Of a DNA stretch of 46,462 nt, positions 35,626-44,416 are shown in pieces. Source of the DNA: Sphingomonas parapaucimobilis NBRC 15100 (GTDB taxonomy: Bacteria; Pseudomonadota; Alphaproteobacteria; Sphingomonadales; Sphingomonadaceae); assembly GCF_000787715.1 (NCBI RefSeq), contig NZ_BBPI01000067.1, positions 1-46,462 on the forward strand, read 5' to 3'. Both the position numbers and the translations under genes were made by a program. Each line of letters begins with the position of its first letter. Position 1 is the first letter of the stretch. Below the pieces are notes generated by a model that did no database searches, was not told the origin of the DNA, and was given only the letters and a program-made list of their open reading frames with translations.

Positions 35626-35931
35626 ATGGAGGATGCCGCAGCCCGTCTGGCCAGCGATCCGCGCTATATCGCGTTGGTTCGCAAGCGAGGGCGTTTCACG
35701 ACGGTCCTGACGGTCATCATGCTGATCGTCTATTTCGGGTTCATCCTGACCATCGCCTTCGACAAGGCGCTGCTCGCCCGTTCGGTCAGCGGCGGGGCGA
35801 CGAGCTGGGGCATACCGATCGGGCTGGGGGTGATCGCGCTCGCGATCGTGCTGACCGGCCTGTATGTATGGCGGGCCAATCGCGATTTCGATCCGGTCAT
35901 CGACGCACTCCGGGCGGAGTATGGTGCATGA
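35626..35931 (+). CDS. DUF485 membrane protein (YjcH-like)
   Basis: The 101-residue protein has a short N-terminal cytoplasmic part with the DUF485 signature [17 protein letters not shown] and two TM helices (about 24-46 and 63-85). DUF485 proteins are nearly always encoded just before ActP-type acetate symporters; here the two genes overlap by 4 nt. Role is likely assembly or function of the symporter, but not proven in general. Confidence 0.9.
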   Translation: MEDAAARLASDPRYIALVRKRGRFTTVLTVIMLIVYFGFILTIAFDKALLARSVSGGATSWGIPIGLGVIALAIVLTGLYVWRANRDFDPVIDALRAEYGA

Positions 35932-37631
35932 CGCGCGGGGGGATTCCACTTGCCGCCGCCTTGACGCTGCTGCCGGTTTCGGCGGCTGAGGCTCATGCCA
36001 TCGGCCCGGCGGTGCAGCAGGCGACGAACTGGACGGCGATCGGCATGTTCGCGGCCTTTGTCGCGCTGACGCTGGCCATTACCCGCTGGGCCGCGCGGCG
36101 GACCCGGACGGCATCCGATTTCTACACCGCCGGGGGCGGGATTACCGGGTTTCAGAACGGCCTGGCGATTGCGGGCGACTTCATGTCCGCCGCCTCGTTC
36201 CTGGGCATTTCGGCGCAGATCTATGCCGATGGCTATGACGGGCTGATCTATTCGATCGGCTTCCTCGTCGGCTGGCCGATCCTGTTGTTCCTGATGGCCG
36301 AGCGGTTGCGCAATCTGGGGCGGTTCACCTTCGCCGATGTCGCGTCCTTCCGCTTCGCCCAGACGCCGGTGCGGATGGTGGCCGCCTGTTCGACGCTGCT
36401 GGTCGTCCTGTTCTATCTGATCGCGCAGATGGTGGGGGCGGGGCAGTTGATCCGCCTGCTGTTCGGTCTGCCCTATGGATATGCGGTCATAATCGTCGGC
36501 GTGCTGATGACGATGTACGTCCTGTTCGGCGGCATGACGGCGACGACCTGGGTCCAGATCGTCAAGGCGATGATGCTGCTGGGTGCTGCCAGTTTCATGG
36601 CGATCGCGGTGCTGGCGCGGTTCGGCTTCAGCCCGGAGGCGCTGTTCGCCCGCGCGATCGAGGTGAAGACGGCGCTCGCCGCTCTGGCGGGCGCGGGGCC
36701 GGACGAGGCGGTGACGAAGGGCCGGGCGATCATGGGACCGGGCGGGTTCATCAAGGATCCCGTTTCCGCCATCTCGATCGGGGCGGCGCTGATGTTCGGC
36801 ACGGCGGGCCTGCCGCATATCCTGATGCGCTTCTTCACCGTGCCCAACGCCAAGGCGGCGCGCAGCTCGGTGTTGTGGGCGACGGGGTGGATCGGCTATT
36901 TCTACATCCTGACCTTCGTCATCGGTTTCGGCGCGATCGTGCTGGTCGCCACCGACCCGGGCTTTCTTGATGCCGAAGGTGCGCTGAGGGGCGGCAGCAA
37001 CATGGCGGCGATCCATCTGGCGCAGGCCGTCGGCGGCAACCTGTTCCTCGGCTTCATCTCGGCGGTGGCGTTCGCGACCATCCTTGCGGTGGTGGCGGGC
37101 CTGACCCTGTCAGGGGCTTCCGCGGTCAGCCATGACCTGTATGCGACCGTCATCAAGAAGGGGCAGGCGGATTCCGCCTCCGAGCTGAAAGTGTCGCGGA
37201 TCACCGTGCTGGTGCTGGCGGTCATCGCGATCCTGCTGGGCATCCTGTTCGAGAAGCAGAATGTCGCCTTCATGGTCAGCCTGGCCTTTGCGCTGGCGGC
37301 GTCGGCGAACTTCCCGGTGTTGTTCCTGTCGCTGCTATGGTCGGGCTGCACGACGCGGGGCGTGGTCGCAGGCGGCCTGGTCGGGCTGCTGACCGCATTG
37401 GTGCTGACCATATTGTCGCCTGCCATCTGGGTGACGGTGCTGGGGCATGCCGCGCCGATCTTCCCTTATGGTTCGCCGACCATCTTCTCGATGCCCCTGG
37501 CGTTCCTGACCATCTGGCTGGTGTCCGTCACCGATAGCAGCGGCCGTGCGGCGGTCGACAAGGCAGGCTATCCGGCGCAGCGCATCCGCTCGGAGACGGG
37601 CATCGGCGCGTCGGGCGCACACGACCATTGA
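35928..37631 (+). CDS. actP: Cation/acetate symporter (SSS family), ActP-like
   Basis: The 567-residue sodium:solute symporter has an N-terminal signal-like segment (to EAHA) and about 13 TM helices. Family blocks include [63 protein letters not shown] and [16 protein letters not shown]. These are typical of ActP-type importers of acetate and other short monocarboxylates. The start overlaps the DUF485 gene by ATGA. Its position after dctBD suggests common regulation with organic-acid uptake. Confidence 0.93.
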   Translation: MTRGGIPLAAALTLLPVSAAEAHAIGPAVQQATNWTAIGMFAAFVALTLAITRWAARRTRTASDFYTAGGGITGFQNGLAIAGDFMSAASFLGISAQIYADGYDGLIYSIGFLVGWPILLFLMAERLRNLGRFTFADVASFRFAQTPVRMVAACSTLLVVLFYLIAQMVGAGQLIRLLFGLPYGYAVIIVGVLMTMYVLFGGMTATTWVQIVKAMMLLGAASFMAIAVLARFGFSPEALFARAIEVKTALAALAGAGPDEAVTKGRAIMGPGGFIKDPVSAISIGAALMFGTAGLPHILMRFFTVPNAKAARSSVLWATGWIGYFYILTFVIGFGAIVLVATDPGFLDAEGALRGGSNMAAIHLAQAVGGNLFLGFISAVAFATILAVVAGLTLSGASAVSHDLYATVIKKGQADSASELKVSRITVLVLAVIAILLGILFEKQNVAFMVSLAFALAASANFPVLFLSLLWSGCTTRGVVAGGLVGLLTALVLTILSPAIWVTVLGHAAPIFPYGSPTIFSMPLAFLTIWLVSVTDSSGRAAVDKAGYPAQRIRSETGIGASGAHDH

Positions 37632-37727
37632 TCCCCTGTCCCCGCTGTCTCGATACGGGGCAGCGGGGACAGCCGGTCCGATATCGGGCCGCTGCCGAAA
37701 TGGTAAACGAGGCGTTAACAGGGGGCT

Positions 37728-37895
37728 ATGAGACGCCGCCTTGTCCTGACCAACGAAGCTTCCCGTCACCCCTTTCGGCGCACGCTTTCGCCCCCCGTCA
37801 AAACACGGCGGCGGCAGGACGACGATCAGGATATCCGGTTGTTCGTCCTCAGCTTCACGGCCTTCTTCATCAGCATCTACACGTTTCTGTTTTAA
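37728..37895 (+). CDS. Small single-pass membrane protein, unknown function
   Basis: A 55-codon ORF starts MRRRLVLTNEASRHP, continues with a basic Arg/Lys and acidic DDDQD stretch, and ends in a single hydrophobic helix (about 38-55: LFVLSFTAFFISIYTFLF). Its C-terminus is the membrane segment itself. It ends in the last 4 bp of the convergent MFS gene. The composition (charged tail, clean terminal helix) looks like a real small protein rather than a chance ORF. No family is recognised. Confidence 0.55.
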   Translation: MRRRLVLTNEASRHPFRRTLSPPVKTRRRQDDDQDIRLFVLSFTAFFISIYTFLF

Positions 37896-39202
37896 GCCGG
37901 TTCGGCGGAAACATCGTCACAGGCGCGGTGCAGCAGCAGCGCGAGCCAGGCCGACACCAGGCACATGGCCGCGACCACGAAGAGCATGTCGGCCGACGAA
38001 ACGCCCGCCGCACTGATCGCAAAGGCCAGGACCGAGCCGATCGTCATGGCAAAGCAGTTCACGATGTTGTTCGCCGCCACCGTGCGCGCCGTCTGGTCCT
38101 TTTCGACCGTGGTGGTCAGGAAGGCATAGAGCGGTACGACGAACATGCCCCCGGTCGTCGCGATCGCCAGAAGCGTGGCGAGGATGCCGATCGCCCGCGG
38201 TTCGGCCAGGAACGCCTGCCAGCTATACAGGCCACCCCCCGCCGCCGGTGTCCAGTTGCGGCACAGGAACGAAAACAGCACGACGAACGCGCCCATCGCG
38301 ATCACCGACATGGGCGAATAGCGCGCCGAAATCTCACCCTTCAGCATCGTGTTGATGACCACCGAGCCGATGGCGACACCGATCGAGAAGATCGCGATGG
38401 CGAGGCTGGCGACTTCCTTGTCCGCCGTCAGGACATTCTTCACCAGCGGGGGGAAGATGATGATGAGGACCGCGCCGATCGTCCAGAAGAAGCTGATCGC
38501 GATGATCGCCAGGAACAGGCGGCGGATATGCAGCGTCGCCGAGATCAGCCGCCACGAGGCGGTGAAGGGGTTGTAGTTGAGCTTCAGCGGTGGCCCTTCG
38601 CGCGGGGCGGGGGGCACCTGGCGGCCCAGGAACCAGCCGATCACCGCGACCACGATGACGCCGACGGCCGCCGCCTCGATCGGGATCCAGCCCGCCGCGA
38701 CCGTGCCGAGCAGGATCGCCAGATAGGTCCCCGCCTCGACCAGACCGGTGCCGCCCAATATGTCCTCGGCTTCCAGATGCTGGGGCAGGATGGCGTATTT
38801 GATAGGCCCGAAAAAGGTCGAATGCACACCCAGCGCCAGCACCGTGCCCAGCATCAGCGCCAGTCCGGCCGTGGTATAACCCGCCTTGGCGATCAGCAGG
38901 CCACCCGCACCGACCAGCATGATGCCGATCTCGACCGTCTTCACGATGCGGATGATCTTGGCCTTGTCATGGCTGTCGGCCAATTGTCCCGACAGCGCCG
39001 ACAGGAAGACGAAGGGCAGGATGGCGGCGCCGGTCGCGGCGCAGTTGAAGTAGAATTCGGAATGGGGGTCGGTGAAGATCGCATAGGTGGCGAACAGCAC
39101 CATCGACGTCTTGAACAGGTTGTCGTTGAATGCGCCGAGAAACTGGGTGGCAAACAGCGGCAGGAAGCGACGCTGTTTGAGAAGCCCGAGGGCATTGAGC
39201 AT
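37892..39202 (-). CDS. MFS transporter, lysophospholipid-flippase (LplT)-like
   Basis: The 436-residue 12-TM protein has the LplT-type N-terminus QRRFLPLFATQFLGAFNDNLFK and the blocks ALGVHSTFFGPIKYAILPQHL and GGTGLVEAGTYLAILLGT, all typical of LplT and of the N-terminal part of LplT-Aas fusions. LplT flips lysophospholipids inward for reacylation. No acyltransferase is fused here. Next to pgsA, a phospholipid-related function is plausible, but the two genes are divergent and the link is inferred. Confidence 0.82.
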   Translation of the reverse strand: MLNALGLLKQRRFLPLFATQFLGAFNDNLFKTSMVLFATYAIFTDPHSEFYFNCAATGAAILPFVFLSALSGQLADSHDKAKIIRIVKTVEIGIMLVGAGGLLIAKAGYTTAGLALMLGTVLALGVHSTFFGPIKYAILPQHLEAEDILGGTGLVEAGTYLAILLGTVAAGWIPIEAAAVGVIVVAVIGWFLGRQVPPAPREGPPLKLNYNPFTASWRLISATLHIRRLFLAIIAISFFWTIGAVLIIIFPPLVKNVLTADKEVASLAIAIFSIGVAIGSVVINTMLKGEISARYSPMSVIAMGAFVVLFSFLCRNWTPAAGGGLYSWQAFLAEPRAIGILATLLAIATTGGMFVVPLYAFLTTTVEKDQTARTVAANNIVNCFAMTIGSVLAFAISAAGVSSADMLFVVAAMCLVSAWLALLLHRACDDVSAEPA

Positions 39203-39316
39203 AACGAAAAATGGCCCGATCGTGGCAACAGGATGACACCAACATAGCTATGCGTACCCATATCGCCAACCGCTTAAAGCGGTTTGTCATGGGCGCACGA
39301 GCGGTTAGAAGGCGAC

Positions 39317-39871
39317 ATGCTGACGCTGCCCAACCTGTTGACGCTCTCGCGAATCCTGGCCGTGCCGCTGCTCGCGGGGCTGTTGTGGCAGCCCGATTGG
39401 GCATTGGGCTACGGCATCGCCTTTGCGCTGTACTGCCTGATGGGCATCACTGACTATTTCGACGGCTATCTGGCGCGTGCGCAGGGGGCTGTGTCGAAGC
39501 TGGGCGTCTTTCTTGATCCCATCGCCGACAAGATCATGGTCGCCTCGGTCATACTGGTGCTGGTCGCCGTGCAGGTCTTGAGCGGGTTGAGCGTGGTCGC
39601 GGGCCTCGTCATCCTGTTGCGCGAGATCGCAGTGTCGGGACTTCGCGAATTCCTGGCGCAGTTGCAGGTCTCGGTGCCGGTGTCGCGACTGGCCAAGTGG
39701 AAGACGACGCTGCAACTGATCGCGCTCGGCGGTCTGATCCTGGGCGGCGCGCTGCCCGGTTGGCCGTGGATGCATGGGGCGGCCCTGGCGGCGCTCTGGG
39801 CCGCGGCGGTGCTGACGCTCGTCACCGGCTGGGACTATCTGCGCGTCGGCCTCAAGCATATGGATAGCTGA
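39317..39871 (+). CDS. pgsA: CDP-diacylglycerol-glycerol-3-phosphate 3-phosphatidyltransferase
   Basis: The 184-residue integral membrane enzyme makes phosphatidylglycerol phosphate. The CDP-alcohol phosphotransferase motif D-x2-DG-x2-AR-x8-G-x3-D-x3-D is complete in DYFDGYLARAQGAVSKLG then VFLDPIADK. It starts LTLPNLLTLSRILAVP, as usual. ATG 39317 follows AGAAGG; an earlier in-frame start is less likely. It overlaps moaD by one base, an uncommon operon partner. Confidence 0.94.
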   Translation: MLTLPNLLTLSRILAVPLLAGLLWQPDWALGYGIAFALYCLMGITDYFDGYLARAQGAVSKLGVFLDPIADKIMVASVILVLVAVQVLSGLSVVAGLVILLREIAVSGLREFLAQLQVSVPVSRLAKWKTTLQLIALGGLILGGALPGWPWMHGAALAALWAAAVLTLVTGWDYLRVGLKHMDS

Positions 39872-40128
39872 TGATGCTGACGATCCTCTATTTCGCCTGG
39901 GTCCGCGAGCGGATCGGGCACGCCGAAGAGACGGTGACGCTGCCCGAGCATGTCGCGACGGTCGCCGATCTGGTCGCATGGCTGGCGACGCGGGGTGGCG
40001 GCTATGCCGAGGCTATGGCCGAGCCGGAGCGGCTGCGCGCGGCGGTCGACCAGAATTTCGTCGGTCTCGATGCCGCCATCGGCAATGCCCGTGAGGTTGC
40101 GATTTTTCCGCCGGTGACGGGCGGATGA
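39871..40128 (+). CDS. moaD: Molybdopterin synthase small subunit MoaD
   Basis: The 85-residue ubiquitin-like protein ends in the required Gly-Gly (FPPVTGG), whose thiocarboxylate supplies sulfur to precursor Z in molybdopterin synthesis. It starts MLTILYFAWVRERIG. It shares one base with pgsA and 4 nt with moaE. Other moa genes are not in the window. Confidence 0.94.
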   Translation: MMLTILYFAWVRERIGHAEETVTLPEHVATVADLVAWLATRGGGYAEAMAEPERLRAAVDQNFVGLDAAIGNAREVAIFPPVTGG

Positions 40129-40565
40129 TCCGCGTCCTGGTATCGCGCGCGCCCATCGACCTGGCCGAGGAAATGGCGCGGGTCGAAGGGCAGGATGTCG
40201 GCGCGGTGGCAAGCTTTTGCGGGCTGGTTCGCGCCGACGACGGAGTCGACAGCCTCGAGCTGGAACATTACCCCGGTGCGACCGAGGCGGCACTGGAGCG
40301 GATCGCGCGCGAGGCGGTGAACCGCTGGTCGCTTCAGGCGGCAACGATCGTCCACCGGGTCGGCCCCATGCGGCCGGGCGAACGGATCGTACTGGTCCTG
40401 GCGGCGGCACCCCATCGGCGCGACGCGCTCGATGCCTGTGCGTATCTGATCGATCGCTTGAAGACCGACGCGCCCTTCTGGAAGCGCGAGACGCGGGGGC
40501 ATGACTCCCGCTGGGTCGAGGCACGCGAAAGCGACACGGCCGCCGCCGAACGCTGGACCGCATAG
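40125..40565 (+). CDS. moaE: Molybdopterin synthase catalytic subunit MoaE
   Basis: The 146-residue catalytic subunit converts cyclic pyranopterin monophosphate to molybdopterin together with MoaD. Conserved blocks are VGAVASFCGLVRADD, LELEHYPGATE, HRVGPMRPGE, and the C-terminal PFWKRE with the catalytic lysine. A terminator follows within 5 bp. Confidence 0.94.
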   Translation: MIRVLVSRAPIDLAEEMARVEGQDVGAVASFCGLVRADDGVDSLELEHYPGATEAALERIAREAVNRWSLQAATIVHRVGPMRPGERIVLVLAAAPHRRDALDACAYLIDRLKTDAPFWKRETRGHDSRWVEARESDTAAAERWTA

Positions 40566-40598
40566 AAAAAGGCGAGGCCGAAGCCCCGCCTTTCCCTG
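40566..40598. terminator. Bidirectional terminator between moaE and fasciclin gene
   Basis: An 11-bp stem (AAAGGCGAGGC with GCCCCGCCTTT, one A-C mismatch) around a CGAA loop is flanked by A-runs on one side and T-runs on the other, serving the convergent moaE and fasciclin genes. Confidence 0.75.
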
Positions 40599-40616
40599 TT
40601 TCGACGATCCGGCGGT

Positions 40617-41246
40617 TTAGCCGATCTTCGGCACATTGATGCCGTTGGTCAGATGCACAACGCCGTTGGTCGCCTGGACATCGGCCTTGTCGACATAGGC
40701 CTTCTGTCCATTCACGTCGGTCAGCATGATGTTGCCGTTCGGGCCGAGCTGCGCGGTCAGCGGCTGACCGGCGAGCGTCGTCAGCGTGGCGGTGCCGTTA
40801 CCGGCCGCGATCTGCGCCTTCAGCTGGTCGGCGGTCACCTTGCCCGGGACGACGTGGTATTTCAGGATCGTCGCCAGCGTGGCCTTGTTCTCCGGCTTGC
40901 TCAGCGTGTCGAGCGCGCCCGGGGGCATACGGCTGAACGCCTCGTTGCTGGGTGCGAAGACGGTGAAGGGGCCGGGGCCGGACAGGTCGGCGGTCAGTCC
41001 CGCCGTCGTGACCAGGCGCGCCAGCGTGCTGCGGTCCGGCGTCGCGGCCAGGACCTGAACGATGGTGCCGGTCGCGGCGGGCGTCGGGGTGGCCGGGGCC
41101 ATCGGAGCAGCCTGGCCCGGGGCGGCGGGGGCCGTCTGGGCAGGTGCGGGCTGCATCGGGGTGGTCTGCGGCGCCGTCTGGGCGATGGCGGCACTTGCCC
41201 CGGTCAGGGCGGTGGCGGACACGAGAATGGCAAAAGTCTTCAACAT
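40617..41246 (-). CDS. Secreted fasciclin (FAS1)-domain protein
   Basis: The 209-residue protein has a signal peptide (MLKTFAILVSATALTGASAAIAQ), a Pro/Ala/Gln-rich linker (about 25-65) and one FAS1 domain with FTVFAPSNEAFSRMPPG, ILKYHVVPGKV and ATNGVVHLTNGINVPKI. FAS1 proteins are adhesive or cell-surface modules in the periplasm or outside. The start is set at 41246 because GGGAG is well spaced; ATG 41255 is an alternative. A second FAS1 gene lies 115 bp upstream on the same strand. Confidence 0.9.
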   Translation of the reverse strand: MLKTFAILVSATALTGASAAIAQTAPQTTPMQPAPAQTAPAAPGQAAPMAPATPTPAATGTIVQVLAATPDRSTLARLVTTAGLTADLSGPGPFTVFAPSNEAFSRMPPGALDTLSKPENKATLATILKYHVVPGKVTADQLKAQIAAGNGTATLTTLAGQPLTAQLGPNGNIMLTDVNGQKAYVDKADVQATNGVVHLTNGINVPKIG

Positions 41247-41360
41247 CAAAAGCATACTCCCGTTCTTCTGGCGGCGGAGCGGGATCGCATCGCGCCGCAT
41301 GGTGAAGGGCAGGCCAGCCGTTCCTGAAGCGAAACGGCCGTCCTGCCGGGAGTAACGCAC

Positions 41361-41981
41361 TTAATCCAGTTTTGGCACCAAGACACCATTGACGATGTGA
41401 ATGACGCCGTTCGCCTGGGGCATGTCGCCAGCTTCGATATAGCTTTTGTTACCGCTGCTGTCGGTCAGGGTGATGACCGATTGGGTCATGCTGACGGTCA
41501 GCCACTCGCCCTGGACGGTCATCAGCTTGGCGGTGCCGCCACCAGCGGCGATCTGCTGTTGCAGGTCGGCGATGCCCACGACGCCGGGGACCATGTGAAA
41601 GCGGATCAGCTTGACCAGCGAATCCCGGTTTGCGGGCTGCAGCAACTGCTCCTGCACACCGGGAGCAAGCCGCGCGAAGGCCTCGTTCGACGGCGCGAAC
41701 AGGGTATAGGGACCGGGACCTGCCAGCGTGGTCGCCAGCCCGGAGGCGCGGATCGCGGCGACCAGCGACGAAAGAGAGGGCGTGGCCGTCGCATTGTCGA
41801 GAATGGTGCGGGTGGGCACCATCGGCTGATCCGGCTGCGGCGCTGCCGGGGGCGCGACGACCGGCGCGCTGGACGGAGCGGCGGGCGCCTCGCGCTGATC
41901 CCGCCCGCGCCCGCAGCCACCCAGTCCGATCATGGCGATGAGCGGCAGAACGGCCACCAGCCGCCGTGCATTATGGGTCAT
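41361..41981 (-). CDS. Fasciclin-domain lipoprotein
   Basis: This 206-residue protein has a lipoprotein signal (lipobox IGLGGC) and a Pro/Ala-rich linker (28-55), then one FAS1 domain with YTLFAPSNEAFARLAPG, IRFHMVPGVV and NGVIHIVNGVLVP. It is a paralogue of the neighbouring FAS1 protein but membrane-anchored instead of soluble. Tandem arrangement on one strand suggests local duplication and divergence. Confidence 0.9.
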   Translation of the reverse strand: MTHNARRLVAVLPLIAMIGLGGCGRGRDQREAPAAPSSAPVVAPPAAPQPDQPMVPTRTILDNATATPSLSSLVAAIRASGLATTLAGPGPYTLFAPSNEAFARLAPGVQEQLLQPANRDSLVKLIRFHMVPGVVGIADLQQQIAAGGGTAKLMTVQGEWLTVSMTQSVITLTDSSGNKSYIEAGDMPQANGVIHIVNGVLVPKLD

Positions 41982-42035
41982 GGGCGAAATCTCCTGAAGA
42001 TGGGATGATATCGAAGGGGACGCGCAGGGTGCCGA

Positions 42036-42938
42036 TCAAGCTGCTTCCGCAAGCACCTGTGCCAACAAACGAAAATCCTTTTCCCGGGGGCTGGCGCGAC
42101 GCCAGACCAGCGCGATCTTGCGCACCGCATTCTCGGCGTCAAGCGGCCGCGCGGTGATATGGGTATTATCCAGAATGCCCGAGCGCAGCGCCATTTCGGG
42201 CAGCATCGTCATGCCCAGGCCATTGTCGACCATCTGGACGATGGTGTGGAGCGAGGTGCCCAGCATCGTCGCCTCCGCGCGCAGTTCGGGGCGGTTGCAC
42301 GCGGCCAGCGCATGGTCCTTCAGGCAATGTCCGTCCTCCAGCAGCAACAGCCGCGCCTCGTCGATCGCGGAGGCCGGGAAGGCCGCAGGCGGCGTCACCT
42401 CCTCGTCGGTCGGGAAGGCGACGAACAGTCGGTCGTCGAACAACGGCTCGGCCGTCACCTCGCCACAGGCATAGGGGAGCGCGAGCAGGACGCAATCGGT
42501 ACGGCCATTGTGCAGGCGCTCGCAAGCCGGGCCGCTCGGCTCCTCGCGCAGGAACAGCTTCAGGTCGGGAAAGTCGCGCCGCAGACGGGGCAGGATGCGC
42601 GGCAGCATGAAGGGTGCGATGGTCGGGATCACCGACATGCGCATCTCCCCCGACAGGGGCCGTCCGGCGGCGCGGGCCATGTCGCCCAGCTCGTCCGCCT
42701 CGCGCAGGACGCGGCGCGCCTTGTCGGCGATGCGTTCGCCCAGCGGCGTGAAGCGCACGACGCGCCGCGTCCGCTCGACCAGCGTCACGCCGATCAGCGT
42801 CTCCAGCTCGCGCAGGCCCGCCGAGAGGGTGGATTGCGTGACGAAACACGCATCCGCCGCCCGGCCGAAATGGCCATGGTCCTGCAGGGCCACGAGATAT
42901 TGTAACTGTTTCAGGGTCGGTAGATAGGTCGCGGCCAT
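42036..42938 (-). CDS. oxyR: LysR-type hydrogen-peroxide sensor OxyR
   Basis: The 300-residue LysR regulator has an N-terminal winged HTH (FGRAADACFVTQSTLSAGLRELE) and a periplasmic-binding-like effector domain. The redox pair is conserved: Cys in EDGHCLKDHALAAC, spaced 9 residues as in E. coli OxyR (C199/C208), with the same EDGHCL context. Peroxide forms the disulfide and activates target genes. It is divergent from ahpC-ahpD, the expected target. Only the frame from MAATYLP is real; the much longer upstream frame runs antisense through ahpC. Confidence 0.93.
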   Translation of the reverse strand: MAATYLPTLKQLQYLVALQDHGHFGRAADACFVTQSTLSAGLRELETLIGVTLVERTRRVVRFTPLGERIADKARRVLREADELGDMARAAGRPLSGEMRMSVIPTIAPFMLPRILPRLRRDFPDLKLFLREEPSGPACERLHNGRTDCVLLALPYACGEVTAEPLFDDRLFVAFPTDEEVTPPAAFPASAIDEARLLLLEDGHCLKDHALAACNRPELRAEATMLGTSLHTIVQMVDNGLGMTMLPEMALRSGILDNTHITARPLDAENAVRKIALVWRRASPREKDFRLLAQVLAEAA

Positions 42939-43094
42939 TGATCGTCTCAGTCGATTGCGATGTGACAAATAGCTTGTTGGATCAAAGGCGCCAGTCCCCA
43001 TATCTGTTGCGGCATCGAATACAGGCGGGCCAACCGCCGGTCGTGCGAGAGGATGGCTGAAGCCGAATTTTATGAAAGAAGGAGGCAGATTGCC
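42939..43094. promoter_or_regulatory. Divergent oxyR-ahpC promoter region
   Basis: The 156-bp gap should contain OxyR-binding sites. ATAG (near 42970) followed 7 nt later by GATC partly matches the OxyR half-site spacing (ATAG-N7-CTAT), but the full site is not clear to me. A near-perfect AAGGAGG lies just before ahpC. Confidence 0.35.
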
Positions 43095-43640
43095 ATGTTG
43101 ACCGTTGGAGACAAGCTCCCCGCATTCACCGTTCCCGTCCAGCAGGGCACCAACGCGCTGCCCGCCGGCGAGACGATCAGCGACACCTCCTATGAGGGCA
43201 AGTGGAAGGTCCTGTTCTACTGGCCGAAGGACTTCACCTTTGTCTGCCCGACCGAGATCGTCGGCTATTCCGAGCTGAAGGGTGACTTCGAGGACCGCGA
43301 TGCCGTGCTCATCGGCGCGTCGACCGACACCGCGCATGTCCACCTGGCTTGGCGCAAGTCGGACCCGGATCTGGCCGCTGCCGATTTCCCCTGGATCGCG
43401 GACAATGGTCGCGTCCTCGCCGACGCGCTGGGCATCGTCGACAAGAACGAGCATGTCGCCTACCGCGCGACGTTCATCATCGATCCCGACAATGTCATCC
43501 AGCACGTCACGATCAACGGCCTGAACGTCGGCCGCAACCCGGCCGAGACGCTGCGTGTCCTCGACGCGCTGCAGACCGACGAGCTGTGCCCGTGCAACTG
43601 GAACAAGGGCGACGACGTCCTCCAGCTCGCCGCCGAGTAA
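43095..43640 (+). CDS. ahpC: Alkyl hydroperoxide reductase AhpC (peroxiredoxin)
   Basis: The 181-residue peroxiredoxin reduces hydrogen peroxide and organic peroxides. The peroxidatic Cys is in DFTFVCPTEIVGYSE and the resolving Cys region is LCPCNWNKG near the C-terminus. Length is close to AhpC1-type enzymes paired with AhpD rather than AhpF. The ATG at 43095 follows AAGGAGGCAG; the 14 codons upstream are untranslated leader. ahpD follows 121 bp later. Confidence 0.94.
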   Translation: MLTVGDKLPAFTVPVQQGTNALPAGETISDTSYEGKWKVLFYWPKDFTFVCPTEIVGYSELKGDFEDRDAVLIGASTDTAHVHLAWRKSDPDLAAADFPWIADNGRVLADALGIVDKNEHVAYRATFIIDPDNVIQHVTINGLNVGRNPAETLRVLDALQTDELCPCNWNKGDDVLQLAAE

Positions 43641-43761
43641 TCCTGTCGGCCCGGGGGCGGTGACGTCCCCGTGCCCATCATTCCCGACGCCCCGGCGAGG
43701 GTCGCTGGTCCACCGCGGATCGGAGGCCCGGACTGGGGCGTCGTCTATCTGGAGCAATCCC

Positions 43762-44283
43762 ATGTCCCTCAAGGAATTTGCCGGGCAGCTGCCCGACTTC
43801 GCCAAGGATATCCGCCTGAACGTCGGCTCGCTGCTCAACGAGCCAGTGCTGAACGACCAGCGTAAATATGGCCTGCTGCTCGCCTGCGCGCATGGCACCG
43901 GCCACAAGCCGCTGGTCGACGCGGCCGAGGCGGAATGCGCCTCCAAGCTGTCGCCGGAGGCGGCCAATGCTGCGCGCGCGGCGGCGGCGGTGATGGCTAT
44001 GAACAATGTCTATTACCGCTTCACGCACCTGGCCGGGAACCAGGAATATCGTAACATGCCCGCCAAGCTGCGCATGAACGTGATCGGCGCCCCGGGCATC
44101 GACAAGATCGATTTCGAGCTGTTCAGCCTGGCGGTGTCGGCGATCAACGGCTGCGGCATGTGCATCGATGCCCATGAGGCGGTGCTGAAGAAGGCCGGGA
44201 TTTCGGCCGAGGTCATCCAGACCGCCGTTCGGATCGCAGCGGTGATGCAGGCCGTGGCGACCGTTCACTCGGCCGTCGCGTAG
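43762..44283 (+). CDS. ahpD: Alkyl hydroperoxidase AhpD
   Basis: The 173-residue AhpD-fold protein has the CxxC active site in NGCGMCIDAHE with downstream His, as in AhpD. It reduces AhpC, probably via lipoyl/thioredoxin-type electrons. Blocks MNNVYYRFTHLAG and VIGAPGIDKIDFELFSLAVSAI are typical. The ATG at 43762 is preceded by GGAGCAATCCC. The pairing with ahpC and divergent oxyR makes a peroxide-response unit. Confidence 0.94.
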   Translation: MSLKEFAGQLPDFAKDIRLNVGSLLNEPVLNDQRKYGLLLACAHGTGHKPLVDAAEAECASKLSPEAANAARAAAAVMAMNNVYYRFTHLAGNQEYRNMPAKLRMNVIGAPGIDKIDFELFSLAVSAINGCGMCIDAHEAVLKKAGISAEVIQTAVRIAAVMQAVATVHSAVA

Positions 44284-44290
44284 CCCAAAT

Positions 44291-44413
44291 CCTCCCCAAG
44301 CGAAGCTTGGGGAGGGGGACCGCCGGGCGCAGCCCGGTGGTGGAGGGGCGTCGCCACAGACCGTGACACCCCTCCGTCAGCGCTACGCGCTGCCACCTCC
44401 CCTTGCAGGGGAG
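44291..44413. repeat. Compound palindromic intergenic repeat downstream of ahpD
   Basis: Successive inverted repeats: 11-bp perfect arms CCTCCCCAAGC/GCTTGGGGAGG (44291-44315), CCGGGC/GCCCGG with extended arms (about 44321-44341), CAGCGC/GCGCTG (about 44378-44394) and CCTCCCCT/AGGGGAGG (about 44396-44414). The first hairpin is just past the ahpD stop and may terminate it. This layered, CTCCCC-rich structure resembles a mobile REP/MITE-like intergenic unit. Confidence 0.7.
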
Positions 44414-44416
44414 GAT

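Noticed and set aside
37628..39247. 539-codon plus-strand ORF across the LplT-like gene
   Set aside because: Arg/Asp/Gln-rich composition; the minus strand carries a proper 12-TM transporter.
42939..44006. Long N-terminal extension of oxyR through ahpC
   Set aside because: OxyR homology begins at 42938; the rest is antisense to ahpC and ahpD.
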